Below are positions 17,353-26,116 of a stretch of 40,385 nucleotides of DNA, one piece after another (positions within the stretch are counted from its first letter, which is position 1; the number at the start of each line of letters is the position of its first letter). The stretch covers positions 1-40,385 of the forward strand of contig JAEUHG010000280.1 of the NCBI GenBank assembly GCA_016795425.1. The letters run 5' to 3'. This stretch comes from Verrucomicrobiales bacterium. GTDB taxonomy: Bacteria > Verrucomicrobiota > Verrucomicrobiia > Limisphaerales > CAIMTB01. A program made the position numbers and the translations under genes. The notes under the pieces are model-generated. The model had not been told where the DNA came from. It saw only the letters and a program-made list of their open reading frames with translations, and ran no database searches.

Positions 17353-19839
17353 ATGTCGTCCAATTCTTGTGCGGATCGGTGCGGAAGAGTGGCGGGGCCC
17401 GCATCCGGATTGAAGCAGGTGGGGTGGGGGGCGGACCGGGTGCTGGTGCTGGTGCTGGCCCTGGGACTCAGTCTGACGATGGGGAGGCGAGAAGCGTCCG
17501 CTCAGGATGCCTCGCGAGCCGCGGACGTCGCCCGATTGCTGGCTGAGGATCCATTGTGTGCGCCGGGCGTTCCCACGGCCCTGTCGGCGTTGCCGCCGGG
17601 AACTAGGCGGATGGTGGCGCGTCTTGAAGCGGTGCGTCGGAAGATGGAGGCGAGTCCGCAACACGGTGCGTTCCAGAGCGGGCTGTTGGCGGAATACTAT
17701 CGACGGGCCCTGCGGGAGGCGATTCAGGGGGGTGATCTTAAGCGGGTGTTTCAATTGCGTCCCCGGCTGGGGATTCAGCTGCTCAATTCGGGGGAGAACC
17801 AAGCCGCCCTGGACGTCTTCGAAGAGTTCGAAATTTCTGCGCAGGAGGTTCTGGGCGCGCGGATGAGTTCGCGCGATCAGGCGCAGTTGGGATTGCTCAA
17901 GGCCCTGTGTTATCTCCGCATGGGGGAATTCGAGAATTGCCTGAGTCATCCCACCACCGAGTCCTGTCTGCTGCCCATACAGGGATCGGGCGTCCATCGC
18001 CTGCGGCGCGGATCCGAAGGGGCGGTCCAGGTTCTCACGAACCACCTCAACCGCTTTTCCAGCGATCTCGAGGCACGCTGGTTGCTCAACATTGCCGCCA
18101 TGACACTCGGACAACACCCGCATGGCGTTCCTGCCCAGTGGCTCATTCCTCCCGCTGCCTTCGCCTCCGATCATGACATCAAGAAGTTTCCCGACATCGC
18201 CGGGGTGGTGGGTTTGGATGTGAATGACCTGGCGGGCGGAAGCTTGACCGAGGATTTCGACAATGACGGCGACCTGGATATCGTGGCATCGAGTTGGGGA
18301 TTGACCGGTACATTGCGTCTGTTTCGAAACAATGGCGATGGGACCTTCCGGGAGATGACCGAAGAGGCCGGACTGACCGGACTGGTGGGTGGGTTGCACC
18401 TGATGCAGACCGACTATGACAACGACGGGTTTGCGGATATCTGGGTGCTGCGGGGGGCGTGGCTGGGTGCGGCAGGTCGGCATCCAAACTCCCTCCTGCG
18501 AAATCGTGGCGATGGAACCTTCGAAGATGTGACCGAACAGGCGAGGTTGCTCAGTTTTCATCCGACCCAGACCTCGGCCTGGTTTGATTTCGACGGGGAC
18601 GGCTGGCTGGACGTGTTTATCGGCAATGAGTCGGAAGCCAAGGATCCGCATCCGTGCGAACTCTACCGCAACAATCGCGACGGCACGTTCACCGAATGCG
18701 CGGCCGAGGTTGGAGTGGCGGTTCGAGGGTACATCAAAGGTGTTGTGGCCGGTGATTTCAACAACGACGGACGGCCCGACCTCTATCTCTCCAACCGTGA
18801 TGGCGCGAACGTGCTGTTTCGAAATGACGGACCTTCGGCGGCCCCGGGTTCGGGGGCCTTCGGATGGAAGTTTGTGGATGTGACCGCGACGGCCGGTGTC
18901 GCCGAGCCGATGCGAAGTTTTCCGACGTGGTTTTGGGATTACGACCAGGACGGGTGGTTGGACATCATGGTGACCGGTTATTCCATTCGCGGGGTGGGCG
19001 ACATCGCGTCCGACGTACTCGGATTGCCACACAAGGCCGAACGCGCGCGCCTCTATCGGAACCGGGGTGATGGGACGTTCGAGGACGTCACGGTACGCGT
19101 CGGACTCTTCAAGGTGTTGCACGCCATGGGCGCCAACTTTGGCGACCTGGACAACGACGGCTGGGTCGATTTTTACGTCGGCACGGGCGATCCCGACCTG
19201 GCGACGCTCATTCCCAATCGCATGTTTCGCAACGATGGAGGGCAGCGTTTTCAGGATGTGACGACGTCCGGCGGATTCGGGCATCTCCAGAAAGGCCACG
19301 GGGTATCCTTTGCCGACTTGGACAACGACGGGGACCAGGATGTGCATGTGGTGATGGGCGGCGCTTATTCGGGGGATCCCTACCGCAACTGCCTCTTCCA
19401 AAATCCCGGTCATGGCAACCACTGGCTGAAGCTCAAGTTGGAGGGGGTTCGGGCGAATCGCGCCGCCATTGGGGCGCGGGTCCGCGTCACGCTGGTGACG
19501 CCGGACGGCCTGCGATCGTTGCATCATGTCGTGGGCAGCGGCGCCAGTTTTGGTGCCAATCCCCTGCGCCTCGAGATCGGACTCGGGCAGGCCACGAGCA
19601 TCCGGGAGGTGGAAGTTCGATGGCCGGGTTCGAATTCGACGAGTGTTTATCGCGACCTGGAGATGGACCGTGGCTATCGACTTCAGGAAGGTGCCGCCGC
19701 GGTCACCGCGCTTCCGTTGCATCCCTTCGTGATGCCCGCGCCCGGTGCGATGGCCCGCTCCCATCCGACGGCCCACCATTTACCGGGTCAGGCTTCCTCA
19801 CATTCGACTTCAGACGGGCGGAAGGACGGCGCACGGTGA
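17353..19839 (+). CDS. Secreted FG-GAP/VCBS repeat protein with C-terminal ASPIC/UnbV domain
   Basis: 828 residues from the ATG at 17353; a GTG at 17317 is the alternative. A long signal sequence has its hydrophobic core at residues 30-42 and likely cleavage after ASA at 50. Residues 55-270 are helical and TPR-like. Seven Asp-rich calcium-type FG-GAP motifs follow, starting near residues 300 (DFDNDGDLDIV), 353, 411 (DFDGDGWLDVF), 468, 529 (DYDQDGWLDIM), 597 and 654 (DLDNDGDQDVHV), consistent with one integrin-like propeller. The UnbV domain covers about 689-775 (NHWLKLKLEG, GSGASFGANPLRLEIGLG). Such proteins are extracytoplasmic and thought to bind polysaccharide or protein ligands with calcium; function here is unknown. 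The next gene begins 4 bases after the stop. Confidence 0.92.
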   Translation: MSSNSCADRCGRVAGPASGLKQVGWGADRVLVLVLALGLSLTMGRREASAQDASRAADVARLLAEDPLCAPGVPTALSALPPGTRRMVARLEAVRRKMEASPQHGAFQSGLLAEYYRRALREAIQGGDLKRVFQLRPRLGIQLLNSGENQAALDVFEEFEISAQEVLGARMSSRDQAQLGLLKALCYLRMGEFENCLSHPTTESCLLPIQGSGVHRLRRGSEGAVQVLTNHLNRFSSDLEARWLLNIAAMTLGQHPHGVPAQWLIPPAAFASDHDIKKFPDIAGVVGLDVNDLAGGSLTEDFDNDGDLDIVASSWGLTGTLRLFRNNGDGTFREMTEEAGLTGLVGGLHLMQTDYDNDGFADIWVLRGAWLGAAGRHPNSLLRNRGDGTFEDVTEQARLLSFHPTQTSAWFDFDGDGWLDVFIGNESEAKDPHPCELYRNNRDGTFTECAAEVGVAVRGYIKGVVAGDFNNDGRPDLYLSNRDGANVLFRNDGPSAAPGSGAFGWKFVDVTATAGVAEPMRSFPTWFWDYDQDGWLDIMVTGYSIRGVGDIASDVLGLPHKAERARLYRNRGDGTFEDVTVRVGLFKVLHAMGANFGDLDNDGWVDFYVGTGDPDLATLIPNRMFRNDGGQRFQDVTTSGGFGHLQKGHGVSFADLDNDGDQDVHVVMGGAYSGDPYRNCLFQNPGHGNHWLKLKLEGVRANRAAIGARVRVTLVTPDGLRSLHHVVGSGASFGANPLRLEIGLGQATSIREVEVRWPGSNSTSVYRDLEMDRGYRLQEGAAAVTALPLHPFVMPAPGAMARSHPTAHHLPGQASSHSTSDGRKDGAR

Positions 19840-19843
19840 TGGC

Positions 19844-21010
19844 GTGAAGTCTGTCCTTCGTGGAGTTGCCTGTTGGCTGGGGTGGTTTGGCTGCTGGCTG
19901 ATGGCTGGCGCCGACGAGGCGCGATCATGGAGTCGCGGGTTGCCCGCGGACCCTGGGTTTTTTCCGATCGGGGTATGGTTGCAGGATCCGCGGAATGCGG
20001 AGCGGTTTAAGGAACTTGGGGTGAATCTCTACGTGGGGCTTTGGAAGGGCCCAACCACCGAGCAACTGAAGGTCCTGCGGGAGGCGGGCATGCCGGTGAT
20101 TTGTTCTCAGAACGCACTGGCCCGGGAGCATCTGGACCATCCCATCATCGTCGGATGGATGCACGATGACGAACCGGATAACGCCCAGGCGCTTCCCGGT
20201 GGCAAGGGTTACGGCCCACCCATCCTGCCGCAGGTGATCGTGGACGATTACCGGCGCATGCGATCGATCGATCCCAGCCGCCCGGTGCTGCTCAACCTCG
20301 GCCAAGGCGTCGCCTGGGATGATTATATCGGGCGCGGCGTTCGGCGTCGGCATCCCGAGGATTACCGCGAGTATATGCGCGGCGCCGACATCGTCTCCTT
20401 TGACATATACCCAGTGGTGCATGAACACGCCGCGATCTCCGGCAAATTGGAGTATGTCGCGTCGGGGGTGGAACGTCTGATGGAATGGAAGTCGGGAAAC
20501 CAGCGGGTTTGGAACTGCATCGAGTGCACCCACATCAGCAATCCCAAGAAGAAGGCGACTCCCGGCCAGATCCGGGCGGAGGTTTGGATGGCGTTGATTC
20601 GGGGGTCCCGGGGATTGATCTACTTTGTGCATCAGTTCCAACCGGTTTTCCGCGAGGCCGCCCTGTTGGACGATCCGGAGAACTCGGCCGCGGTGCGTTC
20701 GATCAACCGGGAGATCCAGGAACTTGCGCCCGTGCTGAACTCGCCCTCCATCGATGGAGTGATCAAGGCCAGTGCGGAATCCGCAGATCATCCCGTCGCC
20801 TGGATGCTCAAGAGGGCCGGAACCGCCACCCATTTATTCGCCGCCAACCTGCGGTCCGCGCCGACGAAAGTGAGGTTCCACTGGCAGTCGACCGATTCGC
20901 CGCCGGCGTCCGAGGTTCGGGTGGTCGGCGAGCCTCGCAAGCTCCGATTTGAAAATGCCGGGTTCGACGATGATTTCCAGCCTTATGCGGTGCGCCACTA
21001 TATCTGGTAG
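19844..21010 (+). CDS. Secreted glycoside-hydrolase-like TIM-barrel protein, family not assigned
   Basis: The GTG at 19844 gives 388 residues starting with a signal peptide (KSVLRGVACWLGWFGCWLMAGADEA) and then FFPIGVWLQDPRNAERFKELGVN, a first beta/alpha unit as in clan-A-type glycosidases. GWMHDDEPDNA with Glu110 and WNCIECTH with Glu227 are placed like an acid/base and a nucleophile at the ends of barrel strands; FDIYPV at 186-191 and GLIYFVHQF near 258 look like further strands. A beta-rich C-terminal part follows. I do not recognise a CAZy family, so hydrolase activity is inference. The gene starts 4 bases past the FG-GAP/UnbV stop, so translation is probably coupled and the products may act together outside the cell. 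An upstream extension of the same frame overlaps the previous gene and is unlikely to be translated. Confidence 0.78.
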   Translation: MKSVLRGVACWLGWFGCWLMAGADEARSWSRGLPADPGFFPIGVWLQDPRNAERFKELGVNLYVGLWKGPTTEQLKVLREAGMPVICSQNALAREHLDHPIIVGWMHDDEPDNAQALPGGKGYGPPILPQVIVDDYRRMRSIDPSRPVLLNLGQGVAWDDYIGRGVRRRHPEDYREYMRGADIVSFDIYPVVHEHAAISGKLEYVASGVERLMEWKSGNQRVWNCIECTHISNPKKKATPGQIRAEVWMALIRGSRGLIYFVHQFQPVFREAALLDDPENSAAVRSINREIQELAPVLNSPSIDGVIKASAESADHPVAWMLKRAGTATHLFAANLRSAPTKVRFHWQSTDSPPASEVRVVGEPRKLRFENAGFDDDFQPYAVRHYIW

Positions 21011-21114
21011 AAAACACCGGGGCGTTAATGAACCTGAGAGTACGCGTAACCTTCTTGGATCCGGGCACCTCTTACCCTCTGTTCCACCTCCAAGACTTCA
21101 TCTAAAGACCCGTC

Positions 21115-22569
21115 ATGCATCCTCCCCTCGCTAGACTCCTTTGTCTGTCGTCGACCCTGCTTTTCCTCCCTTCGGGCAGCGCCCAGGACTGGCCTCAATG
21201 GCGCGGGCCACAACGCGATGCGCGGACCACGGGATTCCGCGCCCCGGCAACCTGGCCCAAGGAGTTGGTGCAGAAATGGAAGGTGACCGTCGGGGAAGGC
21301 GTGGCCACGCCCGCCTTGGTGGGTGATCAGCTCTTCGTTTTTTCACGACAAAACGACTTTGAAGTGACCCGGTGCTTGTCGGCGTCCGAGGGCAAAGAGA
21401 TTTGGCAGGACAAATATGAATCGCTGGGCGTCTCCGGTCCGGCCGCCAGCTTTTCGGGACCGCGCAGTTCGCCGGCTGTCGCCGATGGTAAAGTCGTGAC
21501 CCTGGGGGTCCGGGGCATGGTCTCCAGTCTCGAGGCCGCCACGGGCAATGTCCTGTGGCGAAAGGATGATTTTCACGCCTATCCGGGCTTTCATCCTTCG
21601 AGTTCGCCGTTGATTTGGAAGGGCTTGGCCGTGGTGCAACTGGGTGGCCGGGACAACGGGGCCTTGGTCGCCTATGACCTCTCAACCGGTAACCAGAAGT
21701 GGAGCCGTCCTGGGCCGAGTCCGTCCTATGCTTCTCCGGTCCTGTTGAAACTCGGTGATGCAGATCTCGTGATTGCCCAGACCGAATCGAAGCTCGTGGC
21801 GGTCAACGCCGCGGACGGCACGCTGGCCTGGGAATCGGCGGCCGTAGTGCAGGAAGGACCGGGCGGGCAGGGCGGACCGGGAGGGCAAGGTGGACCGGGA
21901 GGGCCGGGCGGTGGGCGTCGCATGGGAGGCGGTGGGCGCGATTACCGGGCGGCTACTCCCATCATTGATGGCACCAAGATTATCGTTGCCGGACGCGGGA
22001 TCCGTTCCGTGGTGTTGGAGAAAGAGGGAGGCAAGATCATTGACAAGGAATTGTGGAATCAGGCGGATCTTGCGCTGAGTTTCAGCACGCCGTTGCTGAA
22101 GGACGGCAAACTCTACGGGCTCACGGGGAACAATGAATTATTCTGCCTGGATGCGAAATCGGGAGCCAAGGTATGGCAGGCGCCGTTTCCTTCGACACCG
22201 ACCGAAGGGGGTGGACCGCGAGCGGCGATCGATCTTCCGGACGTTCGCGCCGGGCGCGCGGGTGTGTTTGGGCAAGCGGATCCTGGGGCGGGCGAGCGCC
22301 CGCCCGGAGGGCGACCGGGTGGTCCGGGAGGAGGGCGCGGCATGCGGGGTGGCGGCCAGGGTTATGGATCCATCCTTGATGTCGGCTCAGTGTTGATGGC
22401 GTTGACGCCGGGAGGTGAGTTGGTGGTGTTCGAGGCGGGTGGCACGGAGTTCAAGGCATTGGCCAAGTACCGAGTGGCCCCGGGGCAGACGCATGCCCAT
22501 CCGGTGGTTTCGGGGAACCGGATCTTTGTGAAGGATGGCGATTCAGTGACGCTGTGGACTCTGCCTTGA
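21115..22569 (+). CDS. Secreted PQQ-like beta-propeller protein with two Gly/Pro-rich insertions
   Basis: 484 residues from the ATG at 21115. The signal peptide ends near GSA at 21-23, followed by QDWPQWRGPQRDA. Propeller blades show the usual SASEGKEIWQDKYES, LEAATGNVLWRKDDF, YDLSTGNQKWSRPG, VNAADGTLAWESAA and LDAKSGAKVWQAPF. Two low-complexity collagen-like inserts interrupt it, at about residues 246-275 (GGQGGPGGQGGPGGPGGG) and 395-417 (PPGGRPGGPGGGRGM), probably flexible loops between blades. No catalytic dehydrogenase signature is visible. It starts 104 bases after the glycosidase-like gene and forms a plus-strand group with the two preceding exported proteins; it is a paralogue of the protein at 15833-17104 but differs by the inserts. 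Confidence 0.9.
   Translation: MHPPLARLLCLSSTLLFLPSGSAQDWPQWRGPQRDARTTGFRAPATWPKELVQKWKVTVGEGVATPALVGDQLFVFSRQNDFEVTRCLSASEGKEIWQDKYESLGVSGPAASFSGPRSSPAVADGKVVTLGVRGMVSSLEAATGNVLWRKDDFHAYPGFHPSSSPLIWKGLAVVQLGGRDNGALVAYDLSTGNQKWSRPGPSPSYASPVLLKLGDADLVIAQTESKLVAVNAADGTLAWESAAVVQEGPGGQGGPGGQGGPGGPGGGRRMGGGGRDYRAATPIIDGTKIIVAGRGIRSVVLEKEGGKIIDKELWNQADLALSFSTPLLKDGKLYGLTGNNELFCLDAKSGAKVWQAPFPSTPTEGGGPRAAIDLPDVRAGRAGVFGQADPGAGERPPGGRPGGPGGGRGMRGGGQGYGSILDVGSVLMALTPGGELVVFEAGGTEFKALAKYRVAPGQTHAHPVVSGNRIFVKDGDSVTLWTLP
21853..21942 (+). repeat. GGN-rich coding microrepeat (first Gly/Pro insert)
   Basis: Within the propeller gene the codons for a GlyGlyPro/GlyGlyGln array repeat as imperfect 9-12-base units (ggcgggcag, ggcggaccg, ggagggcaa). 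A second, more degenerate array encodes the insert near 22300-22365. Length variation by slippage between strains is plausible. Confidence 0.75.
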
Positions 22570-22724
22570 TCCGAAGCGGAACCACGGTCGTGCTGATTGT
22601 CCGGACAATCAGACGGCCCGCCGCAACATGACTACGAGCGAGGCGTGGCCCAATTAAAGGTGCGCCAGCACGAAGGCAGACCAAATGCTGCGGGAAACCC
22701 AGGATCCTCGCGTCCTCTTCCCGT
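22570..22724. other. Convergent intergenic region with a perfect 20-bp palindrome
   Basis: The 155 bases separate the plus-strand propeller gene from the minus-strand tex-like gene, so both transcripts must end here. The palindrome at 22593-22612 is the only strong symmetrical element; there is no T-run next to it on either strand. No small reading frame with a ribosome-binding site is evident. Confidence 0.6.
22593..22612. terminator. Perfect 20-bp palindrome, possible bidirectional terminator or operator
   Basis: CTGATTGTCC is followed directly by its exact reverse complement, ending GGACAATCAG. As RNA it can fold into an 8-bp stem with a CCGG loop from either strand. It lies between the ends of two convergent genes, where a bidirectional terminator would be expected, but no U-tract follows. 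A dimeric DNA-binding protein site is the alternative. Confidence 0.5.
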
Positions 22725-25031
22725 TCAGGATTTCTTGCGGGCCTGATCGAAGGCCTTTTCGAGGGCGCTCCAGCTGTCGGCGGCGGCGTTGAACTCCGCC
22801 TTGGGTTTGGGGGGAAGGGCGGGGCGCGGACCGCCGGGGCCGCGGTTGGGGGATGGAGCGGTGCGGCCTTCCTTGGTGGTGCCGATCTGCGGATTGGCGC
22901 GCATGGAGAGGGCGATGCGTTTGCGTTCGAGGTCGACCTCGGTCACGGTGACGCGGACCTTTTGTCCGACCTTGACCACTTCGGCGGGATCCTTGACGAA
23001 GCGATCGGCGAGTTGGCTGACATGGACGAGTCCATCCTGGTGCACGCCGACGTCGACGAACGCGCCGAACGCTGTAACATTTGTTACAATTCCAGGCAGC
23101 TTCATTCCCGGCTTCAGGTCTTCCATCTTCTCGACCCCTTCCTGGAAAGCGAAGACTTCGAACTGCTGGCGCGGGTCGCGGCCGGGTCGGGCGAGTTCGT
23201 CGAGAATATCCTTCAGGGTGGGCAGGCCGACCGCGTCATTGACGTATTTTTCCGGTTGGATGCGGGTGCGCAGGGCGGCGTCGCGCAGGAGGTCCTTTAC
23301 CTCGCAGCCCAAGTCGCGGGCGATGGCGTCGACGAGGTCATAGCGCTCGGGATGGACAGCGCTGGCGTCGAGAGGGTGGTCTCCATCGCGGACGCGGAGG
23401 AAGCCGGCGCATTGTTCGAACGCCTTGGGGCCGAGGCGCGGGACCTTGAGCAGGGCTCGGCGGGAGCGGAACGGGCCGTTCTCGTTGCGATAGGTGACAA
23501 TGTTGGCGGCGATGGCCGGGCCGAGTCCGGAGACGTAGCTGAGCAGTTGCTTGCTGGCGGTGTTGAGTTCGACTCCGACACGGTTGACGCAGGAGACCAC
23601 CGTATCGTCCAAGCCGCGTTTGAGGGCGCCTTCGTCCACATCATGTTGGTATTGCCCAACGCCGATGGATTTGGGGTCGAGCTTCACCAATTCGGCCAAG
23701 GGATCCATGAGTCGGCGTCCGATACTGACCGACCCTCGGACCGTGACGTCTTCGTTGGGGAACTCCTCGCGGGCGACGTCGCTGGCCGAATAGATGGAGG
23801 CGCCGCTTTCATTGACGAGAACGATCGGGATGCTGGCGGGCAGCTTGAGGGCGCGAACGAACTGTTCGGTTTCGCGACTGGCGGTTCCGTTGCCGATGGC
23901 GATGGCTTCGATTCCGTGTTTCTGCACGAGTCTGAGCAGCGTCTCGGCAGCTTCCCGGACCTGCGCGGGGCCGGCGGCAGTGGGGTAGATGACGTCGTGT
24001 TCGAGCAATTTCCCCTGGCGATCCAGGACGACGATCTTGCAGCCGGTGCGGAAGCCGGGGTCGATGGCGAGAACCCGTTTCTGTCCGAGGGCGGGAGCCA
24101 GGAGGAGTTCGCGGAGATTATCGGCAAAGACGCGAATGGCGGTGACGTCGGCGCGCTTCTTGGATTCGAGCCGGACTTCGGCTTCGATGGCGAAACCAAG
24201 GAGTCGCTTGTAGCCATCCACGACGGCAAGGCGGACCTGTTCGCCGGCGGGTTTTCCGGGGGCCTTCACAAACAGGGGCTCCAACAATCCCAACGCGTCC
24301 TCCTCGGGCGGCGTGACACGCACCATCAGGATGCCTTCGTCCTCGCCCCGGCGAATGGCCAGGAGACGGTGGCTGGGAATTTTGGAGACCGGCTCCGTCC
24401 AGTCAAAGTAGTCCTTGAACTTGGCGCCCTCGGTTTCCTTGCCACTGATGACCTTGGAGCGGACGGTGGCCGCATTCCAGTAGAGGTCGCGAAGTTGGGC
24501 GCGCGCGGCGGCGTCTTCGGAAACGCGCTCGGCGAGAATATCCCGGGCACCGGCAAGGGCGGCGGCCGCATCGGCGACCTGTTTTTCGGGATTCACGAAG
24601 GGCGCGGCAGCGGAGGCGGGGTCGAGGGTCGCCTGTTGTTGGAAGAGCAACTCCGCGAGCGGTTCGAGACCCGCTTCCTTGGCGATGGTGGCGCGGGTGC
24701 GGCGTTTGGGGCGGTAGGGGGCGTAGAGATCCTCAAGAGCCGACAATGTTTCGGCGCCGTGGACAGCAGTCTTGAGGGTGTCGGTGAGGAGATTTCGTTC
24801 CTCGAGGGATTTGAGGATGGATTCGCGACGCTGTTCGAGTTCGACGAGCTGGGTCATGCGGTCGCGCACCGAGGTAATGGCGACTTCGTCGAGGCTGCCG
24901 GTGGCTTCCTTGCGATAGCGGGCGATGAACGGGACCGTGGCCCCCTCCGCGAGCAGTCGAGCGGTGGCGGCGACTTTGGTGGCCGGCACATTGAGTTCGG
25001 CGGCGATTCGGGCGACGTGGCGTTCGTTCAT
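22725..25031 (-). CDS. tex: Tex-family S1 RNA-binding protein
   Basis: 768 residues from the ATG at 25031, the usual Tex length. The order of domains is typical: helical Tex N-terminal region 1-190 (VPFIARYRKEATGSLDEV, LEDLYAPYRPKRRTRA), YqgF RNase H-like domain from about 315 (RVLAIDPGFRTGCKIVVLD) to 450, helix-hairpin-helix at about 486-547 (LLSYVSGLGPAIAANIV, LLKVPRLGPKAFEQ), and S1 at about 640-709 (PGIVTNVTAFGAFVDVGVHQ). A Pro/Gly/Lys-rich C-terminal tail follows. Tex proteins bind nucleic acid and associate with transcription and RNA processing; catalytic activity of the YqgF domain is generally not shown. The frame upstream to 25259 is open but lacks family homology and overlaps the GH16 gene. 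A GH16 gene lies 71 bases upstream on the same strand. Confidence 0.96.
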   Translation of the reverse strand: MNERHVARIAAELNVPATKVAATARLLAEGATVPFIARYRKEATGSLDEVAITSVRDRMTQLVELEQRRESILKSLEERNLLTDTLKTAVHGAETLSALEDLYAPYRPKRRTRATIAKEAGLEPLAELLFQQQATLDPASAAAPFVNPEKQVADAAAALAGARDILAERVSEDAAARAQLRDLYWNAATVRSKVISGKETEGAKFKDYFDWTEPVSKIPSHRLLAIRRGEDEGILMVRVTPPEEDALGLLEPLFVKAPGKPAGEQVRLAVVDGYKRLLGFAIEAEVRLESKKRADVTAIRVFADNLRELLLAPALGQKRVLAIDPGFRTGCKIVVLDRQGKLLEHDVIYPTAAGPAQVREAAETLLRLVQKHGIEAIAIGNGTASRETEQFVRALKLPASIPIVLVNESGASIYSASDVAREEFPNEDVTVRGSVSIGRRLMDPLAELVKLDPKSIGVGQYQHDVDEGALKRGLDDTVVSCVNRVGVELNTASKQLLSYVSGLGPAIAANIVTYRNENGPFRSRRALLKVPRLGPKAFEQCAGFLRVRDGDHPLDASAVHPERYDLVDAIARDLGCEVKDLLRDAALRTRIQPEKYVNDAVGLPTLKDILDELARPGRDPRQQFEVFAFQEGVEKMEDLKPGMKLPGIVTNVTAFGAFVDVGVHQDGLVHVSQLADRFVKDPAEVVKVGQKVRVTVTEVDLERKRIALSMRANPQIGTTKEGRTAPSPNRGPGGPRPALPPKPKAEFNAAADSWSALEKAFDQARKKS

Positions 25032-25102
25032 TTCCGGGCCGCGTGATTTAACGACTTCGGGGGCGGGTGCAAGCCTGGGATGGAACGAAGATCCGAGTGT
25101 GG

Positions 25103-26005
25103 CTATCGCGGAGCAGGGGAAGTGGCGGCGCGATAGATGCGGACATAGTCGATCTCGAACCTTTGCGGGAAGGCGGTTGCGTCGACACCTTTTTGTCCTC
25201 CCCAGGCGCCGCCGATGGCGAGGTTCAGAATCAGGTAGTGATCCCGATCGAACGGCCACGAGGCGTTGCCGGCGCCATCGTTGGTGTAGGTGAAATAGTT
25301 ATTGTCATCGACGGAGAACGTCAGGGTTTGCGGTGTCCATTCGACGGCGTACACATGAAAGGCCTCGGAAGCGTCCGGCACGCGGGTGGAGTTGCCTTTG
25401 CCGGTCTTCATCACGTGATTGTAGGCCTTGGTATGGATATTGGCGTGAATGACGCCGGGGTCGAAGCCGACGAACTCCATGATGTCGATTTCACCGCAGG
25501 CGGGCCATCCGACCTGGGTCATGTTGGTGCCAAGCATCCAGATGGCCGGCCAGGTGCCGCGGGCGGTGGGCAGTTTGGCGCGGACTTCGATCCTTCCAAA
25601 GGTCCAGCTGGCGCGCTCGCGCGTGGTGACGCTGGCCGAGGTATATTCCGCGAAGGCGGCGTTGGAACGGCCGGTGCGCGAGGTGGCCGGACCGTCTGGG
25701 CGGTGTTCCGGATTGTCGAAGCGCTCGCGGCGTCCCTCGATGATCAGGTGACCGTCTTCGACGCGGGCGTTCTCTTTGCGGCCGACAGTGTAATACTGGA
25801 GTTCGCCATTGCGGATGAAGCCCTTCTCGTAGTTCCACCGAGCGGGATCGGGGAGACCAGGCTGGGAGAATTCATCCGACCAGATCAATTCCCAACCCGG
25901 ACGGGCGGTGGTCGGGGCGTCCGCGGCGGAAGTCGGGGCGACGCGGCTCATCCCGACGAGGGCGAGGATAAAGGAGGCGGCCAGGCAACGACGGATGATC
26001 TTCAC
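25103..26005 (-). CDS. Secreted glycoside hydrolase family 16 (beta-glucanase/laminarinase type)
   Basis: 300 residues from a GTG at 26005. A signal peptide ends near TSA at 25-27. The catalytic motif GEIDIMEFVG gives nucleophile Glu172, Asp174 and acid/base Glu177 (ExDxxE, the form of laminarinases and related GH16 enzymes). Upstream motifs are WSDEFS at 42-47, WNYEKGF, NGELQYYT, and SRIEV-like FGRIEVRAKLP at 137-146; downstream are YAVEWTP and FDRDHYLILNLAIGGAWGG, also classical. It likely cleaves beta-1,3 or mixed-linked glucans outside the cell; exact specificity cannot be read. It lies 111 bases past the end of the lipoprotein epimerase gene, and the two may be co-transcribed for polysaccharide use. 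Confidence 0.95.
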   Translation of the reverse strand: MKIIRRCLAASFILALVGMSRVAPTSAADAPTTARPGWELIWSDEFSQPGLPDPARWNYEKGFIRNGELQYYTVGRKENARVEDGHLIIEGRRERFDNPEHRPDGPATSRTGRSNAAFAEYTSASVTTRERASWTFGRIEVRAKLPTARGTWPAIWMLGTNMTQVGWPACGEIDIMEFVGFDPGVIHANIHTKAYNHVMKTGKGNSTRVPDASEAFHVYAVEWTPQTLTFSVDDNNYFTYTNDGAGNASWPFDRDHYLILNLAIGGAWGGQKGVDATAFPQRFEIDYVRIYRAATSPAPR

Positions 26006-26116
26006 GGATCGAATGTACGCGGTTTGGGGTGCCCGGCATCAGGAGTGTGACCAAGTCCTGATCCGGGGTCGGGCTTTCACTTCCCTCTTTCCCAGCCGCC
26101 ATTCCCATCCGTCCGA

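Noticed and set aside
17347..19779. 810-codon open frame on the minus strand opposite the FG-GAP/UnbV gene
   Set aside because: It is antisense to a clear domain-rich protein; long stop-free antisense frames are usual in GC-rich coding DNA, and the translation shows no domain.
22962..25046. 694-codon open frame on the plus strand opposite the tex-like gene
   Set aside because: Tex on the other strand has all its domains; the antisense product is low-complexity Asp/Gly-rich with no recognisable motif.
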